Source: Lachnospiraceae bacterium (lineage in GTDB: Bacteria; Bacillota; Clostridia; Lachnospirales; Lachnospiraceae). Taken from it: a DNA stretch of 64,000 nt. The stretch spans positions 1 through 64,000 of the forward strand of contig JAGAMG010000006.1 of NCBI GenBank assembly GCA_017624835.1. The letters run 5' to 3'. Both the position numbers and the translations under genes were made by a program. A model generated the notes under the pieces. It worked only from the letters and a program-made list of their open reading frames with translations, searched no databases and was not told the origin of the DNA. Positions 1 through 8,383 of this stretch are shown piece after piece. Positions within the stretch are counted from its first letter, which is position 1; every line of letters starts with the position of its first letter.

Positions 1-69
1 AGCCCGTGTTTGAAGTTTGTTTTTAGGTCGTGCTTTAACAATACTATCTTGGGACAATCCTGTCACTGC

Positions 70-846
70 CTATTTTAGAAAAAGTAGAAGAACTGCGCCA
101 CAGCCTTGGCAGGCCATCGCGCAGCGATTTTGTTCAATTTCTGTTTTGCCATCAATTAATGACATGTATTTGAATTTCTTAGTACCATTTTCAATATAGA
201 AGATTTTTCGGGCAATAAAGAAATGTCCCTTATAGGTAACTACACAACGTTCGTTGTGCTGAGCATCCCGGTCTGCTGCCAACAGAATAATCTCGTTTGG
301 CATAAAATGGGGTTCATAATGCTCGCAAGGAACCCTTACGCCAAGACATATTCTGGACTTTAATCCGCTTGTCAGATGGTCAATACATACCGTTTCTGTT
401 ACATTGGTGGTTTGCATATAACCATTTTGGCATTCGGGAAGAAGAACGGGGATATTAATGGTGTTTTCATCAAATTGGCTATGAAGTTTATATTGATGTC
501 GAATAAAAGAACGTATCAAATAGACCACATAATCCGGCATTTTGCGGCATAGGGCAAAGCTTTCCTTGGTTAAGGGGTTCATGGTTTCGGCACCCACCAA
601 TTCATCAATGCTGATGTTGAATGCTTTGGCAATTTTTACTGCAGTTGATAATTTGCAGTCTTTGGCATTTCCGTACAAAAAGGATTTTAAGGTTTCAAAG
701 GACATATCCGCAACTTCTGACAATTCTCGCAAGGATAAATCATGTTCATCCATTAATTGAAAAATATTTTTACGAAAACTGTCAATATAATTTGGGGGAT
801 TTCCCACCAAATTTTCATCGAAAAAATTTTTTTTTTCGTTTTTCAA
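70..846 (-). CDS. XRE-family regulator with LexA/S24-like C-terminal domain
   Basis: A 258-residue cytoplasmic DNA-binding regulator. Residues about 22-80 form a Cro/CI helix-turn-helix (LSLRELSEVADMSFETLKSF, then LSTAVKIAKAFNISIDELVG). The C-terminal half (about 160-240) has the layout of an S24/LexA sensor domain, including EPHFMPNEIILLA and a VVTYKGHFFIARK strand. However, the usual Ser-Met-Glu-Pro is replaced by His-Tyr-Glu-Pro, so self-cleavage is not expected. The start is a TTG with GGAGG seven bases upstream. An A10 tract falls in codons 3-7. It is divergent from the SdpI-like gene, and the gap carries three inverted repeats that are likely operators. The DNA-binding call is firm; the target and signal are unknown. 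Confidence 0.8.
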   Translation of the reverse strand: MKNEKKNFFDENLVGNPPNYIDSFRKNIFQLMDEHDLSLRELSEVADMSFETLKSFLYGNAKDCKLSTAVKIAKAFNISIDELVGAETMNPLTKESFALCRKMPDYVVYLIRSFIRHQYKLHSQFDENTINIPVLLPECQNGYMQTTNVTETVCIDHLTSGLKSRICLGVRVPCEHYEPHFMPNEIILLAADRDAQHNERCVVTYKGHFFIARKIFYIENGTKKFKYMSLIDGKTEIEQNRCAMACQGCGAVLLLFLK

Positions 847-884
847 AATATTTCCTCCATTTAAAATATTTTATAAAATGAAGA

Positions 885-980
885 AGTCTTAGAGATAAGA
901 CTAATTCAAAGTGTTTGGGAAGTTTGATTTACAGGTCTGCTTCCCAAACTTTTGGAAAATTGTACCAAAAAAAGTACAAT
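885..980. promoter_or_regulatory. Three inverted repeats in divergent regulator/SdpI gap
   Basis: Three perfect inverted repeats lie in under 100 bases between the divergent genes: 885-902 (AGTCTTA, 4-base gap), 913-949 (GTTTGGGAAG, 17-base gap) and 959-980 (ATTGTAC, 8-base A-rich gap). The third looks most like an operator for the XRE protein. This is inference from position and symmetry. Confidence 0.45.
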
Positions 981-1030
981 CTGTCAATTTGTGTAAAGGG
1001 AAAAATAAAAAAAGTGTAAGAGGGGAATCA

Positions 1031-1393
1031 ATGAAGTTTTGGCTACTTGTGTTATTACTTAATTTACTGATTCCGATGGCAATGCTGTCCGGTGGAGTTT
1101 TATACTTAGTCAAACCGCCACAAAGAACGGTGTGGATGTATGGGTATCGCACCAAAAGGTCCATGGCAAGTCAGGAGACTTGGGAGTTTGCTCAGAAGCA
1201 TTGCGGAAAAATCTACTGTCGTTTTGGAATAGGAATGTTAGTTGGTACAGTTGTAAGTCTGCTGTTTGTTTGGGGAAAGAACAGAGAAGCTGTGGGATTA
1301 ACAGGAACTGTGATTGGAACAGTAGAAGGTTTACTGATGTTGTATGCATTATTGCCTACGGAGAGAGCATTAAAACAAAGATTTGGTATATAG
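1031..1393 (+). CDS. SdpI-family membrane protein
   Basis: A 120-residue membrane protein. It carries the SdpI-family signature YGYRTKRSMASQETWEFA near residues 36-53, followed by GK and a hydrophobic segment. Three membrane segments are visible (about 3-24, 60-82 and 88-108). SdpI proteins in Bacillus give immunity to the SdpC toxin and sequester its repressor; many homologues have no known function. The ATG at 1031 is chosen because AGAGGGG lies just upstream; an in-frame extension to 911 has no ribosome site and crosses the operator-like repeats. Divergent transcription from an XRE regulator suggests inducible control. No toxin gene is visible next to it. Confidence 0.75.
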   Translation: MKFWLLVLLLNLLIPMAMLSGGVLYLVKPPQRTVWMYGYRTKRSMASQETWEFAQKHCGKIYCRFGIGMLVGTVVSLLFVWGKNREAVGLTGTVIGTVEGLLMLYALLPTERALKQRFGI

Positions 1394-1599
1394 CTGAATA
1401 GAACACCTGGGAGCTTGTTCGTGAAAGGTGTAAAAGGGAAATGGCTTAAAAGGGGAATTAGCCGTACGATCTTGCTACATAAAAGGGGAAATCATGCAAG
1501 AACATGGACAAGCAGTTATCACTTTTTGTAAAAAGGGGATGAAAAGTGATGGGTAGAAAATATGGGACGGTGTGGTTGGCTGTATTAAGAATGATATGA
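1394..1599 (+). other. Intergenic region with A4G4 motifs, no clear gene
   Basis: This stretch between the SdpI-like gene and the terminator holds four copies of an AAAAGGGGA-like motif (about 1432, 1448, 1480 and 1530) and a 9-bp inverted repeat (ATCACTTTT/AAAAGTGAT, about 1518-1551). A 20-codon reading frame starting at 1494 follows one such motif at Shine-Dalgarno distance, but nothing else supports it as a gene. Confidence 0.3.
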
Positions 1600-1628
1600 A
1601 AAATCCGGGGTGTTGCCCCGGATTTTTT
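1600..1628. terminator. Bidirectional intrinsic terminator
   Basis: AAATCCGGGG and CCCCGGATTT form a GC-rich stem with a 5-base loop, with T runs leaving on both strands. It would end the SdpI-like transcript and the minus-strand sigma/anti-sigma transcript. Confidence 0.85.
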
Positions 1629-1670
1629 ATATTATGCGTATGCTGGTACGTGTTTCCAAAGAAAAGAAAG

Positions 1671-2450
1671 CTATTGGCGTTGGAATCTGCTAAGTCCCCA
1701 TATCAGGATACTGGTAACAACGGCAAGCAGAATCAGAATGATAGTGCAGCTTATCAGGGCGCGAAGCAAGGTGTCAAGACTATCCATTCCATACAAGGTG
1801 GAATCATAGGCAAGGTTGATAAAAATGCATAGAATGGCAAGGTTCCACCGGATATCGTATTGCTTTTTTTGACTGCCCACTTGATATAGATGGGAGATTA
1901 AAAAAAACAGGGAGATACCGATGGTTACTTTAAATTGAGCATCCAATAAAGGCCCCAGTTTATAGGTGGGAATTCCTAAGGTATATCCGTCGGGATTTAT
2001 ATTACACATGGTATAAAACATCAGGACAATGGTATAAATCAATAAAATGCCCTGAATTACCAATTGAATATCAAAGCTTTTAGGCATTGGTCGTAAGATG
2101 TTGTGTCGAAAGGTAAAGCCGATTGCCAACATGGTGGGCGGCATCAGTAAATAATAATACGGCGGATATACATATAGGGTGGTAAACATGAGAATCAGAA
2201 TATAGGTTATCATTGCAACTAAAAATAAAAAGTGATTTTTGATATATTTTTCCAGCTTTTTTAAGGCATTGATTTCCTTCTTTTCTGTGGCAGTAATGCA
2301 TAAATCTGTATATTTTAAGTATTCATAGGTCTTTTTGCATTCCTCGCATTCTGCCAGATGCTCCTCCACATATTGGCAGGAATCCCGGGAACATAATTCT
2401 TCTATGTATAGGGGTAATAAATCCTTGGTAATGTTACAATTCTTCTTCAT
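1671..2450 (-). CDS. Anti-sigma factor, zf-HC2 type membrane protein
   Basis: A 259-residue membrane protein. The N-terminus has the zinc-binding anti-sigma pattern His-x3-Cys-x2-Cys (EEHLAECEECKKTY, residues about 29-42), followed by about six membrane segments from residue 70 onward. Such proteins hold an ECF sigma factor inactive at the membrane until a signal releases it. Its start overlaps the 3' end of the sigma gene by 17 bases, so translation is probably coupled. The multi-pass C-terminal region resembles no sensor I can name. The role as partner of the adjacent sigma factor is inferred from motif and gene order. Confidence 0.8.
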   Translation of the reverse strand: MKKNCNITKDLLPLYIEELCSRDSCQYVEEHLAECEECKKTYEYLKYTDLCITATEKKEINALKKLEKYIKNHFLFLVAMITYILILMFTTLYVYPPYYYLLMPPTMLAIGFTFRHNILRPMPKSFDIQLVIQGILLIYTIVLMFYTMCNINPDGYTLGIPTYKLGPLLDAQFKVTIGISLFFLISHLYQVGSQKKQYDIRWNLAILCIFINLAYDSTLYGMDSLDTLLRALISCTIILILLAVVTSILIWGLSRFQRQ

Positions 2451-2934
2451 TTTGCGACCTCCTTTTCAATAACAGTTCTTTACCGCGATAAAAATTAATT
2501 CTTGCCCAATTCTCACTTTTACCTAATATTTGTCCAATTTCCTTATAGGATAAATCACTGATTGCACGTAGACAGATAACCTCCCGCATGGCTTGAGGAA
2601 GAGTCTGTAAATCGGCAAGCACATCCTCCAATTCTATTTTGGAAATTACATGCTGTTCTACATCTGATTTGGGCTGAGAAGAGGCATGTAGTTCTTCCTT
2701 TTCCCAATCCAGAGGGATTTCTTTTCTTTGTTTTTCCCAGGTCTGATAAAGCAGATGTTTTCCGATTTGACATAGCCAGGTAGACAGCTTACAGGAGCCG
2801 TCATATCGATGAATTGCCAAAAAGGCACGCAGGAAGGTTTCCTGAGTTAAATCTTCAGCCAGTGCTTCATCCTTGCATAATGCAAAGAGATAATGATAAA
2901 CAATTCTGGCATTTTGTTTGTAGATTTCTTCCAT
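2434..2934 (-). CDS. ECF-type RNA polymerase sigma factor
   Basis: A 166-residue ECF sigma factor. Region 2 is at about 5-70 (YLFALCKDEALAEDLTQETFLRAF) and region 4 at about 105-160, with the helix-turn-helix LSYKEIGQILGKSENWARI. The ATG at 2934 is preceded by AAGGAGGG at ideal spacing; a longer upstream frame has no such site. The product would direct transcription of its own operon and a small regulon under control of the overlapping anti-sigma gene. The stress sensed is not evident from the sequence. Confidence 0.88.
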   Translation of the reverse strand: MEEIYKQNARIVYHYLFALCKDEALAEDLTQETFLRAFLAIHRYDGSCKLSTWLCQIGKHLLYQTWEKQRKEIPLDWEKEELHASSQPKSDVEQHVISKIELEDVLADLQTLPQAMREVICLRAISDLSYKEIGQILGKSENWARINFYRGKELLLKRRSQNEEEL

Positions 2935-3100
2935 GGCTCCCTCCTTTCTGGCTATATATCCGTTTTGGGGTGGTTTTGTTACAAAAAAATACAATTTTTT
3001 TCTAAGCAATGCATTTTCTTTTATCATAACAGTTGAGATACTAAGTGGTAAAGAGGGGATATGCATCCTGTAAATTTGGTGTGTAGATAAAAGAAAATGC

Positions 3101-3129
3101 TTGTGTTTGAAGAAGTCACATGCTATACT
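3101..3129 (+). promoter_or_regulatory. Sigma-A promoter of the DEAD-box helicase gene
   Basis: TTGTGT at 3101 and an extended -10 TGCTATACT (TATACT at 3124) are separated by 17 bases. Transcription should begin near 3136, giving a leader of about 100 bases. Confidence 0.75.
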
Positions 3130-3153
3130 GTGCAATGTGATGATAAATGATTG

Positions 3154-3194
3154 GAGAAATCATTAGCGTTTCGTGTAATGATTTCTCTTTTTTT
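3154..3194 (+). terminator. Intrinsic terminator inside the helicase 5' leader
   Basis: GAGAAATCATTA (3154-3165) and TAATGATTTCTC (3176-3187) form a perfect 12-bp stem followed by seven T residues. It lies between the promoter and the start codon at 3235, so it can act as an attenuator. Confidence 0.8.
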
Positions 3195-3234
3195 GCGCGA
3201 ATAGAATGTTGTGCAATAAAGTAAGGAGATTTTA

Positions 3235-4914
3235 GTGAGTAATTTATTAGAAAAAGAAGAAGTAGAGCTGGTAAATATACCGGAAGAGGCAGAGAGTAAC
3301 GGCATTGCTGCAATTGAACATTTATTGGATGAACGTATTGTGAGAGCGGTAAAGGATATGGGCTTTCAAAAGCTTTCTCCCATTCAGGAGCAGGCAATTC
3401 CCTATCTGCTTGCAGGGGAGGATATTATAGGGCAGGCACAGACCGGAACCGGTAAGACTGCCGCCTTTGGAATTCCAGCCATTCAGAAGGTGAATCCGGA
3501 ATTACGGAAACTTCAGACCATTATTTTGTGCCCCACCAGAGAATTGGCAATTCAGGCGGCAGAGGAGCTTCGTAAGATTGCAAAATATATGCATGGAATT
3601 AAGGTGCTTCCCATTTATGGAGGACAGGATATCGGCAGACAGATTAGTGCCTTAAGAGGAGTTCAGATTGTGGTAGGAACTCCCGGACGTGTGATGGATC
3701 ATATGCGTCGTCATACCATTAAGCTGGAGCATGTGAATATGGTAGTGTTGGATGAAGCGGATGAGATGTTGAACATGGGCTTTAGAGAGGATATGGAGCT
3801 GATTTTGGGACAGATTCCTAATGAGCATCAGACCGCGCTTTTCTCTGCCACCATGCCCAAGCCTATTTTGGACATTACCCATCAGTTTCAAAAGGATGCA
3901 AAGCTGGTAAAGGTGGCAGCAAAGGAGTTAACTATTCCTTTGGTATCCCAGAAGTATTATCGGGTAAAAAGTCAGGATAAGGATGCAGCCTGTATTCGTC
4001 TGTTGGAATATTATCAGCCCAAGCTTTGTTTGATTTTCTGTAATACCAAGAAAAAGGTGGATGAAGTGGCAGAGGTGTTAAAGCTTCACGGCTATCAGGC
4101 AGAGGGCTTGCATGGGGATATGTCCCAGGCGCAGCGTGATGTGGCGATGAATCGTTTTCGTAACGGCAGTACCAATATTTTAATTGCTACGGATGTGGCG
4201 GCAAGGGGTATCGATGTGGATGATGTGGAAGCAGTTATTAATTATGACATTCCACAGGATATTGAGTATTATGTACATCGTATCGGAAGAACCGGTCGTG
4301 CCGGTCGTAAGGGACGTTCCTTTACCTTTGTAAGCGGTCGTGAAATTTTTAAAATTCGTGAGATTGAGAAAATCTGCCGTACTACCGTAGAAGAAAAGAA
4401 ATTTCCCGGTGCAGCCAAGGTCTTAAAGGCAAAAGCCGACAAATACCTGAATCAGGCTTGGGAGCTTCATGAGCATGAGGATATGGAGCTGATGAAAAAG
4501 TTCATACAGCGGAAGCTGGAGGAGGAAGGCTGTGATGTGCTTGAATTGGCAGCTGCCATGCTGAAAATGCAGGTGGGCGATAAGAGTGAGGAAATTCCCG
4601 TGGATGAATTTGCAGTTCGCCGTCCCGGGCGATTTGGAGACAGAAATGACCGTGGTGGTGATGGACGTGGCAGAGGTGGCAGAACCCGCGATGGACGTAG
4701 CAGGGATGGCTATGAGCGCAGAGTCGGAGACAGACGCGGCAGAGATGATGGCAGACCCGGTGGAGACAGACGCGGCAGAGATGAACGCAGACCCGGTGGA
4801 GACAGACGCAGACGGGAGGAATTTGCTGAGCGTGATGGCAGAAGAGGTGCAGAAGGCAGCAGTCGCCGAGGACGCAGCGGCATTGCCAACAGTTTTCCTA
4901 AGAAAAAACGTTAA
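3235..4914 (+). CDS. cshA: DEAD-box ATP-dependent RNA helicase (CshA/DeaD type)
   Basis: A 559-residue RNA helicase that unwinds RNA duplexes in ribosome assembly, mRNA decay and cold adaptation. Motifs in order: Q motif around FQKLSPIQEQAIP (44-56), Walker A AQTGTGKT (68-75), PTREL, DEAD within VVLDEADEMLN (about 172), SAT, and the helicase C-terminal motifs including ATDVAARGID and HRIGRTGRAGRKG. After residue 450 there is a strongly basic RGG/RDG-rich tail, with a 12-residue unit (GDRRGRDxxRPG) repeated, ending in KKKR. The start is GTG at 3235 with TAAGGAG upstream. The leader carries a full intrinsic terminator, so expression is probably attenuated. The csh gene name is by similarity; deaD would fit as well. 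Confidence 0.92.
   Translation: MSNLLEKEEVELVNIPEEAESNGIAAIEHLLDERIVRAVKDMGFQKLSPIQEQAIPYLLAGEDIIGQAQTGTGKTAAFGIPAIQKVNPELRKLQTIILCPTRELAIQAAEELRKIAKYMHGIKVLPIYGGQDIGRQISALRGVQIVVGTPGRVMDHMRRHTIKLEHVNMVVLDEADEMLNMGFREDMELILGQIPNEHQTALFSATMPKPILDITHQFQKDAKLVKVAAKELTIPLVSQKYYRVKSQDKDAACIRLLEYYQPKLCLIFCNTKKKVDEVAEVLKLHGYQAEGLHGDMSQAQRDVAMNRFRNGSTNILIATDVAARGIDVDDVEAVINYDIPQDIEYYVHRIGRTGRAGRKGRSFTFVSGREIFKIREIEKICRTTVEEKKFPGAAKVLKAKADKYLNQAWELHEHEDMELMKKFIQRKLEEEGCDVLELAAAMLKMQVGDKSEEIPVDEFAVRRPGRFGDRNDRGGDGRGRGGRTRDGRSRDGYERRVGDRRGRDDGRPGGDRRGRDERRPGGDRRRREEFAERDGRRGAEGSSRRGRSGIANSFPKKKR
4728..4811 (+). repeat. 36-bp coding repeat in the helicase RGG tail
   Basis: Two and a half tandem copies of a 36-base unit encode Gly-Asp-Arg-Arg-Gly-Arg-Asp followed by Arg-Pro-Gly. 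Copy number could vary in frame and alter the RNA-binding tail. Confidence 0.6.
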
Positions 4915-5014
4915 TGAGATTATTTGTGCTACAAATGTTTTGTAATTTGATGCCGGATAGAGTACAATAATACCATATGTATTTTGCAGGTGGATGAAAG
5001 GCAAGGTTACTATT

Positions 5015-6652
5015 ATGAGATTAAAAATCACAAAATCAGCACCCTATGTATTGCTTGGATTGATTTTTCTTATGCTGGTATTTTTGAATATATTCTATCA
5101 GGATCATTGGCTGGATTCGGATATGGCAGCAGAAATGATGTTCTCCCGTATTCTTGCGGAGGAAGGACATATTTTTGCTACCCCGGATTGGTATTATTCC
5201 ACAGAATTTAGATTTCTTTATACCCATTTGATTATGAGCCCCTTATTTCATATTTTTCAGGATTGGCATGTTATCCGTACCATTACAAATGTGGTATTTT
5301 ATGGACTGATGCTGTTATCCTATTTCTATTTTTTAAAGCCTTTGAAGGTGTCGCGGAGTCTGGCGGTTTTCACAGGCTGTACTCTGTTGTTGCCTTTTTC
5401 GGAAACCATGATGACTCACATGCAGATGGGGAATACCTATATGTCCCATGTGATTATTATTTATTTCTTCTTTGGCATGTTTCTCAGATTATCCGGTAAA
5501 ATAGCATATAAAGCGTGGCAGAAGCTTCTGCTGGTAGTCTGCTATGTGGCACTGGCTCTTGTCTGCGGCATATCCGGCATCCGGTATTTGCTGGCTTTGC
5601 AGTGTCCTCTTGTAATTGCAGCATTTTTCTATTGGTTAAAGACGGAAGAATTTCAAGCCTTTCGGAAGAACTTTGAGTTTGGAGAGAAGAGTCTGTTCAC
5701 AACAGAGGCTGTGGAAAAGGGAAGAAAATTATTGCAGGCAAAGGAAGCTTCCTATTTTTATTATAGTTTGTTGGGAGCAGTGGGAAGTGTGGCAGGTTAT
5801 GGAATAAATGTGCTTTGGATTAGTAAAAAGTATGTGTTCCAGACCTATGATGCGACCAATTTTGTTTCCATCTATCAAGGTGTTTTAGTGGAAAGATTGC
5901 AGAATGCTTTTGGATGTCTTTTGATGCTTTTTGGTTATATTCCGGACAAGGGCGTAATTTCTTTACGAGGGATAATTACCATTGCTGCCTTTGTGATATT
6001 GGGTGTGTTGATTTTATGTACGAAAAAATGTTATAAGGAAAGTAACAGGGAACGATTTTTTGTAGTATTGTTTTTGGTGGTGGCATTTGCGGTAAATGTG
6101 TTTGTTTTTGTCTTTACCACCAGTACCATGGTGCCCAGATATTATATTACCGTAATGATATTTGCCCTGCCGGTGCTTGCTTTTTATCTGGAGCAGGAAA
6201 GGCTGATGTTTGACAAATGCGTGGTAATTTTGCTTTTGACAGGGGGTCTTTTGCTTGGAACTACCAAAACCGTATTTTCCTTTATGGGTACGGATAAGAA
6301 TGAACAGAAGCGTCCGGTAGCGGAGTTTTTGACTGAAAATGGCTATGACTTTGGTTTTGCCACTTATAATAACGGCAATATTATTACAGAGCTTACCAAT
6401 GGTGAGGTGGAGATAGCCAATATCTGGGATCCTGAGAATCTGAATTATTTTAAATGGTCTTCTCCCATGAGATATTATGAAGAGGGATACCATGAGGGGG
6501 AAGTATTCCTGCTGTTAACTGCCGGTGAAGTGACAGAATTTGCCGGGAGCGGGTCTGTAAAGCAGGGGGAAGTGATTTATGAAGATGGCAACTATGTGGT
6601 ATTTTTATATGACAATATAGAAGCGTTACTTGCTTGTAAGCCGGAAAGCTGA
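5015..6652 (+). CDS. Multi-pass membrane protein, GT-C glycosyltransferase-like
   Basis: About 545 residues with roughly ten or eleven membrane segments and a soluble C-terminal part from about residue 420. After the first membrane helix comes DHWLDSDMAAEM, an acidic motif placed as in GT-C glycosyltransferases, which use lipid-linked sugar donors. No closer family assignment is possible by eye. Two starts are possible: ATG at 4994, with GGTGG immediately adjacent, or ATG at 5015, with GGCAAGG nine bases upstream. I chose 5015. It lies between the helicase and ispF with no obvious partner. Function is uncertain. Confidence 0.6.
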   Translation: MRLKITKSAPYVLLGLIFLMLVFLNIFYQDHWLDSDMAAEMMFSRILAEEGHIFATPDWYYSTEFRFLYTHLIMSPLFHIFQDWHVIRTITNVVFYGLMLLSYFYFLKPLKVSRSLAVFTGCTLLLPFSETMMTHMQMGNTYMSHVIIIYFFFGMFLRLSGKIAYKAWQKLLLVVCYVALALVCGISGIRYLLALQCPLVIAAFFYWLKTEEFQAFRKNFEFGEKSLFTTEAVEKGRKLLQAKEASYFYYSLLGAVGSVAGYGINVLWISKKYVFQTYDATNFVSIYQGVLVERLQNAFGCLLMLFGYIPDKGVISLRGIITIAAFVILGVLILCTKKCYKESNRERFFVVLFLVVAFAVNVFVFVFTTSTMVPRYYITVMIFALPVLAFYLEQERLMFDKCVVILLLTGGLLLGTTKTVFSFMGTDKNEQKRPVAEFLTENGYDFGFATYNNGNIITELTNGEVEIANIWDPENLNYFKWSSPMRYYEEGYHEGEVFLLLTAGEVTEFAGSGSVKQGEVIYEDGNYVVFLYDNIEALLACKPES

Positions 6653-6699
6653 ATCCATGGTGAAAGTATTGGAATTGGAAGAAAGTTGAGGAGAATATT

Positions 6700-7239
6700 A
6701 TGAGAATAGGAATGGGCTATGACGTACATCGTCTGGTGGAAGGAAGAGATTTGATTATTGGTGGTGTAACTATTCCCTATGAAAAGGGATTACTTGGACA
6801 TTCGGATGCGGATGTGTTGCTTCATGCTATATCCGATGCATTGTTGGGAGCAGCGGCATTGGGGGATATCGGAAAGCATTTTCCGGATTCTGATCCTGCT
6901 TATAAGGGGATTTCTTCTATCCTGTTATTGGAAAAGGTGGGAGAACTGTTAGAGCAGGAAAGCTTTGTAATTGAAAATATTGATGCAACCATTATTGCCC
7001 AGGCGCCTAAGATGCGTCCCCATATTGATACCATGCGGGAAAACATTGCCAATGCTTTAAAGCTTGATGTAAGGCAGGTGAATGTAAAGGCAACCACTGA
7101 GGAGGGCTTAGGCTTTACAGGAAGCGGAGAAGGGATTTCTTCTCAGGCGATTTGTATGCTTACAAGTCCCTTTGACTTGACGGCTATGCCCATTCAGAAT
7201 GGCTGCGAGGGCTGTGGTGGCTGCAAGCAGCTGGGCTAG
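6700..7239 (+). CDS. ispF: 2-C-methyl-D-erythritol 2,4-cyclodiphosphate synthase
   Basis: Cytoplasmic enzyme of the MEP isoprenoid pathway that cyclises CDP-ME-2-phosphate to MEcPP. It shows the metal and substrate motifs of the family: GYDVHRL (6-12), [13 protein letters not shown] (31-43), [11 protein letters not shown] (56-66) and the C-terminal [17 protein letters not shown]. At 179 residues it is about 20 longer than usual. The extra tail ends in [11 protein letters not shown], a CxxCxxC cluster that might bind metal. The order ispF-cysE-cysS matches many Firmicutes. dxr of the same pathway lies at 52.2 kb. Confidence 0.95.
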   Translation: MRIGMGYDVHRLVEGRDLIIGGVTIPYEKGLLGHSDADVLLHAISDALLGAAALGDIGKHFPDSDPAYKGISSILLLEKVGELLEQESFVIENIDATIIAQAPKMRPHIDTMRENIANALKLDVRQVNVKATTEEGLGFTGSGEGISSQAICMLTSPFDLTAMPIQNGCEGCGGCKQLG

Positions 7240-7262
7240 AAAAGTTTTCCCACAAAAATCAG

Positions 7263-7291
7263 TTGACAAAATTCAGAAATTTGCATATTCT
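7263..7291 (+). promoter_or_regulatory. Sigma-A promoter of the T-box/cysE operon
   Basis: Consensus TTGACA at 7263 and TATTCT at 7286 with a 17-base spacer. Transcription should start near 7298, just ahead of the T-box leader. Confidence 0.85.
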
Positions 7292-7329
7292 GATTAATAG
7301 ATATGATTTTGAATCAAATAATAGAAAGG

Positions 7330-7620
7330 CTATGAACGGAAAGAGTATTTTTTCAAAAAAGGCTTCAGAGAGGAACTGTCACCGGCTGAGAGCAGTTCTG
7401 CCATGGAGGAAAGATTTCATCCATTTGAAAAAGGAAGTGCGTCCGTGAGCTGATTTGGGGAAAATGGCTGTGCATACAAGTATGCCGGTAAAACAAGTAT
7501 GAGTATCCGAATTCGTAGGCGTGCGTTAAACGCATTGAGGGAAAGACTTAGGTCTTTAAGTAGAGTGGAACCGCGGATAAATTCGTCTCTAGGATGGATT
7601 TGTTCGCGTTTTTTATTTTT
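7330..7620 (+). ncRNA. T-box leader, tRNA-Cys responsive
   Basis: The T-box sequence AGAGTGGAACCGCGG is at 7562-7576. Stem I is closed by ACGGA (about 7335) pairing with TCCGT (about 7444), and the specifier bulge next to it reads TGC, a cysteine codon. TGGA in the T-box matches the U discriminator plus CCA end of tRNA-Cys. The terminator stem pairs 7572-7587 with 7593-7608, with several G-U pairs, and is followed by T6. Uncharged tRNA-Cys should stabilise the antiterminator and let cysE-cysS be transcribed. Confidence 0.93.
7572..7614 (+). terminator. T-box terminator hairpin
   Basis: A 16-bp stem containing G-U wobbles with a short loop and a T run. Its 5' arm overlaps the CCGCGG part of the T-box, which makes it mutually exclusive with the antiterminator. 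Confidence 0.85.
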
Positions 7621-7637
7621 ATCAGAAAGGACAATAA

Positions 7638-8309
7638 ATGGGCTTTATTAGAAATTTGAAAGAGGAAATTCAAATTATTAGGGAACGAGATCCGGCAATA
7701 CATTCCTCTATGGAGGTGCTTTTGTATCCCAGTTTTAAGGTAATGCTGCATTATCGGCTGGCGCATAAGCTGTATTTGAAGGAGCATTATTTTCTGGCAA
7801 GGTTGATTTCCCAAAGAGGGGTGCGAAAAACGGGAATTGAGATTCATCCCGGTGCGCAGATTGGAAAAGGCTTTTTTATCGACCATGGAAATGGAGTTAT
7901 TATAGGAGAGACTACCATAATCGGAGATAATGTTACCCTGTATCAGGGAGTGACTTTGGGTGGTACCGGAAAGGAGCATGGAAAACGTCATCCCACTATT
8001 GGGAATAATGTAATGATTAGTGCCGGAGCTAAGGTGCTGGGTTCCTTTACCATAGGAGATAATTCCAAGATTGGCGCGGGAAGTGTGGTTTTAAGTGAAG
8101 TTCCTCCTAATTCTACGGTAGTAGGTGTGCCGGGACGGGTGGTAAAACGTAACAATATGGCACTTCCTCAGGAAACCATGAACCATACCGACCTTCCGGA
8201 TCCTGTAAAGGAGGATATTGCCTGTCTGCAAAAGGCAAATACGGAGTTGACCAACAGGCTTTTGGAGCTGGAGGCTGAAATGAAGCAGCTTCGCAAGGAA
8301 AAACAGTAA
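7638..8309 (+). CDS. cysE: Serine O-acetyltransferase
   Basis: 223-residue enzyme that makes O-acetylserine, the direct precursor of cysteine. The N-terminal helical domain is followed by a left-handed beta-helix of hexapeptide repeats with the family motifs [21 protein letters not shown] and [15 protein letters not shown] short coiled C-terminal extension (about 190-223) follows. The start at 7638 has AGAAAGGA upstream. It is the first gene after the cysteine T-box and precedes cysS, so cysteine supply and tRNA charging are controlled together. The stop codon lies inside a short imperfect tandem duplication. Confidence 0.94.
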   Translation: MGFIRNLKEEIQIIRERDPAIHSSMEVLLYPSFKVMLHYRLAHKLYLKEHYFLARLISQRGVRKTGIEIHPGAQIGKGFFIDHGNGVIIGETTIIGDNVTLYQGVTLGGTGKEHGKRHPTIGNNVMISAGAKVLGSFTIGDNSKIGAGSVVLSEVPPNSTVVGVPGRVVKRNNMALPQETMNHTDLPDPVKEDIACLQKANTELTNRLLELEAEMKQLRKEKQ

Positions 8310-8338
8310 CTAAAGGAAACACAGTAACCAAAGGAAAA
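8303..8338 (+). repeat. 18-bp tandem duplication over the cysE stop codon
   Basis: ACAGTAACYAAAGGAAA occurs at 8303-8320 and 8321-8338. The first copy contains the TAA stop of cysE. It appears to be a local duplication. Confidence 0.6.
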
Positions 8339-8383
8339 CAAGAATACAAAAATTAAGCGCAAGGGCGCAGAAATGAGGAAAAT

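Noticed and set aside
1494-1556. Possible 20-residue peptide gene after an AAAAGGGGA motif
   Set aside because: Only the motif spacing supports it; the same motif occurs several times nearby without frames.
4423-5031. Long minus-strand frame opposite the helicase tail
   Set aside because: It mirrors the RGG repeat region (Ser/Ala/Thr-rich low complexity) and has no start signals; it is a shadow of the helicase gene.
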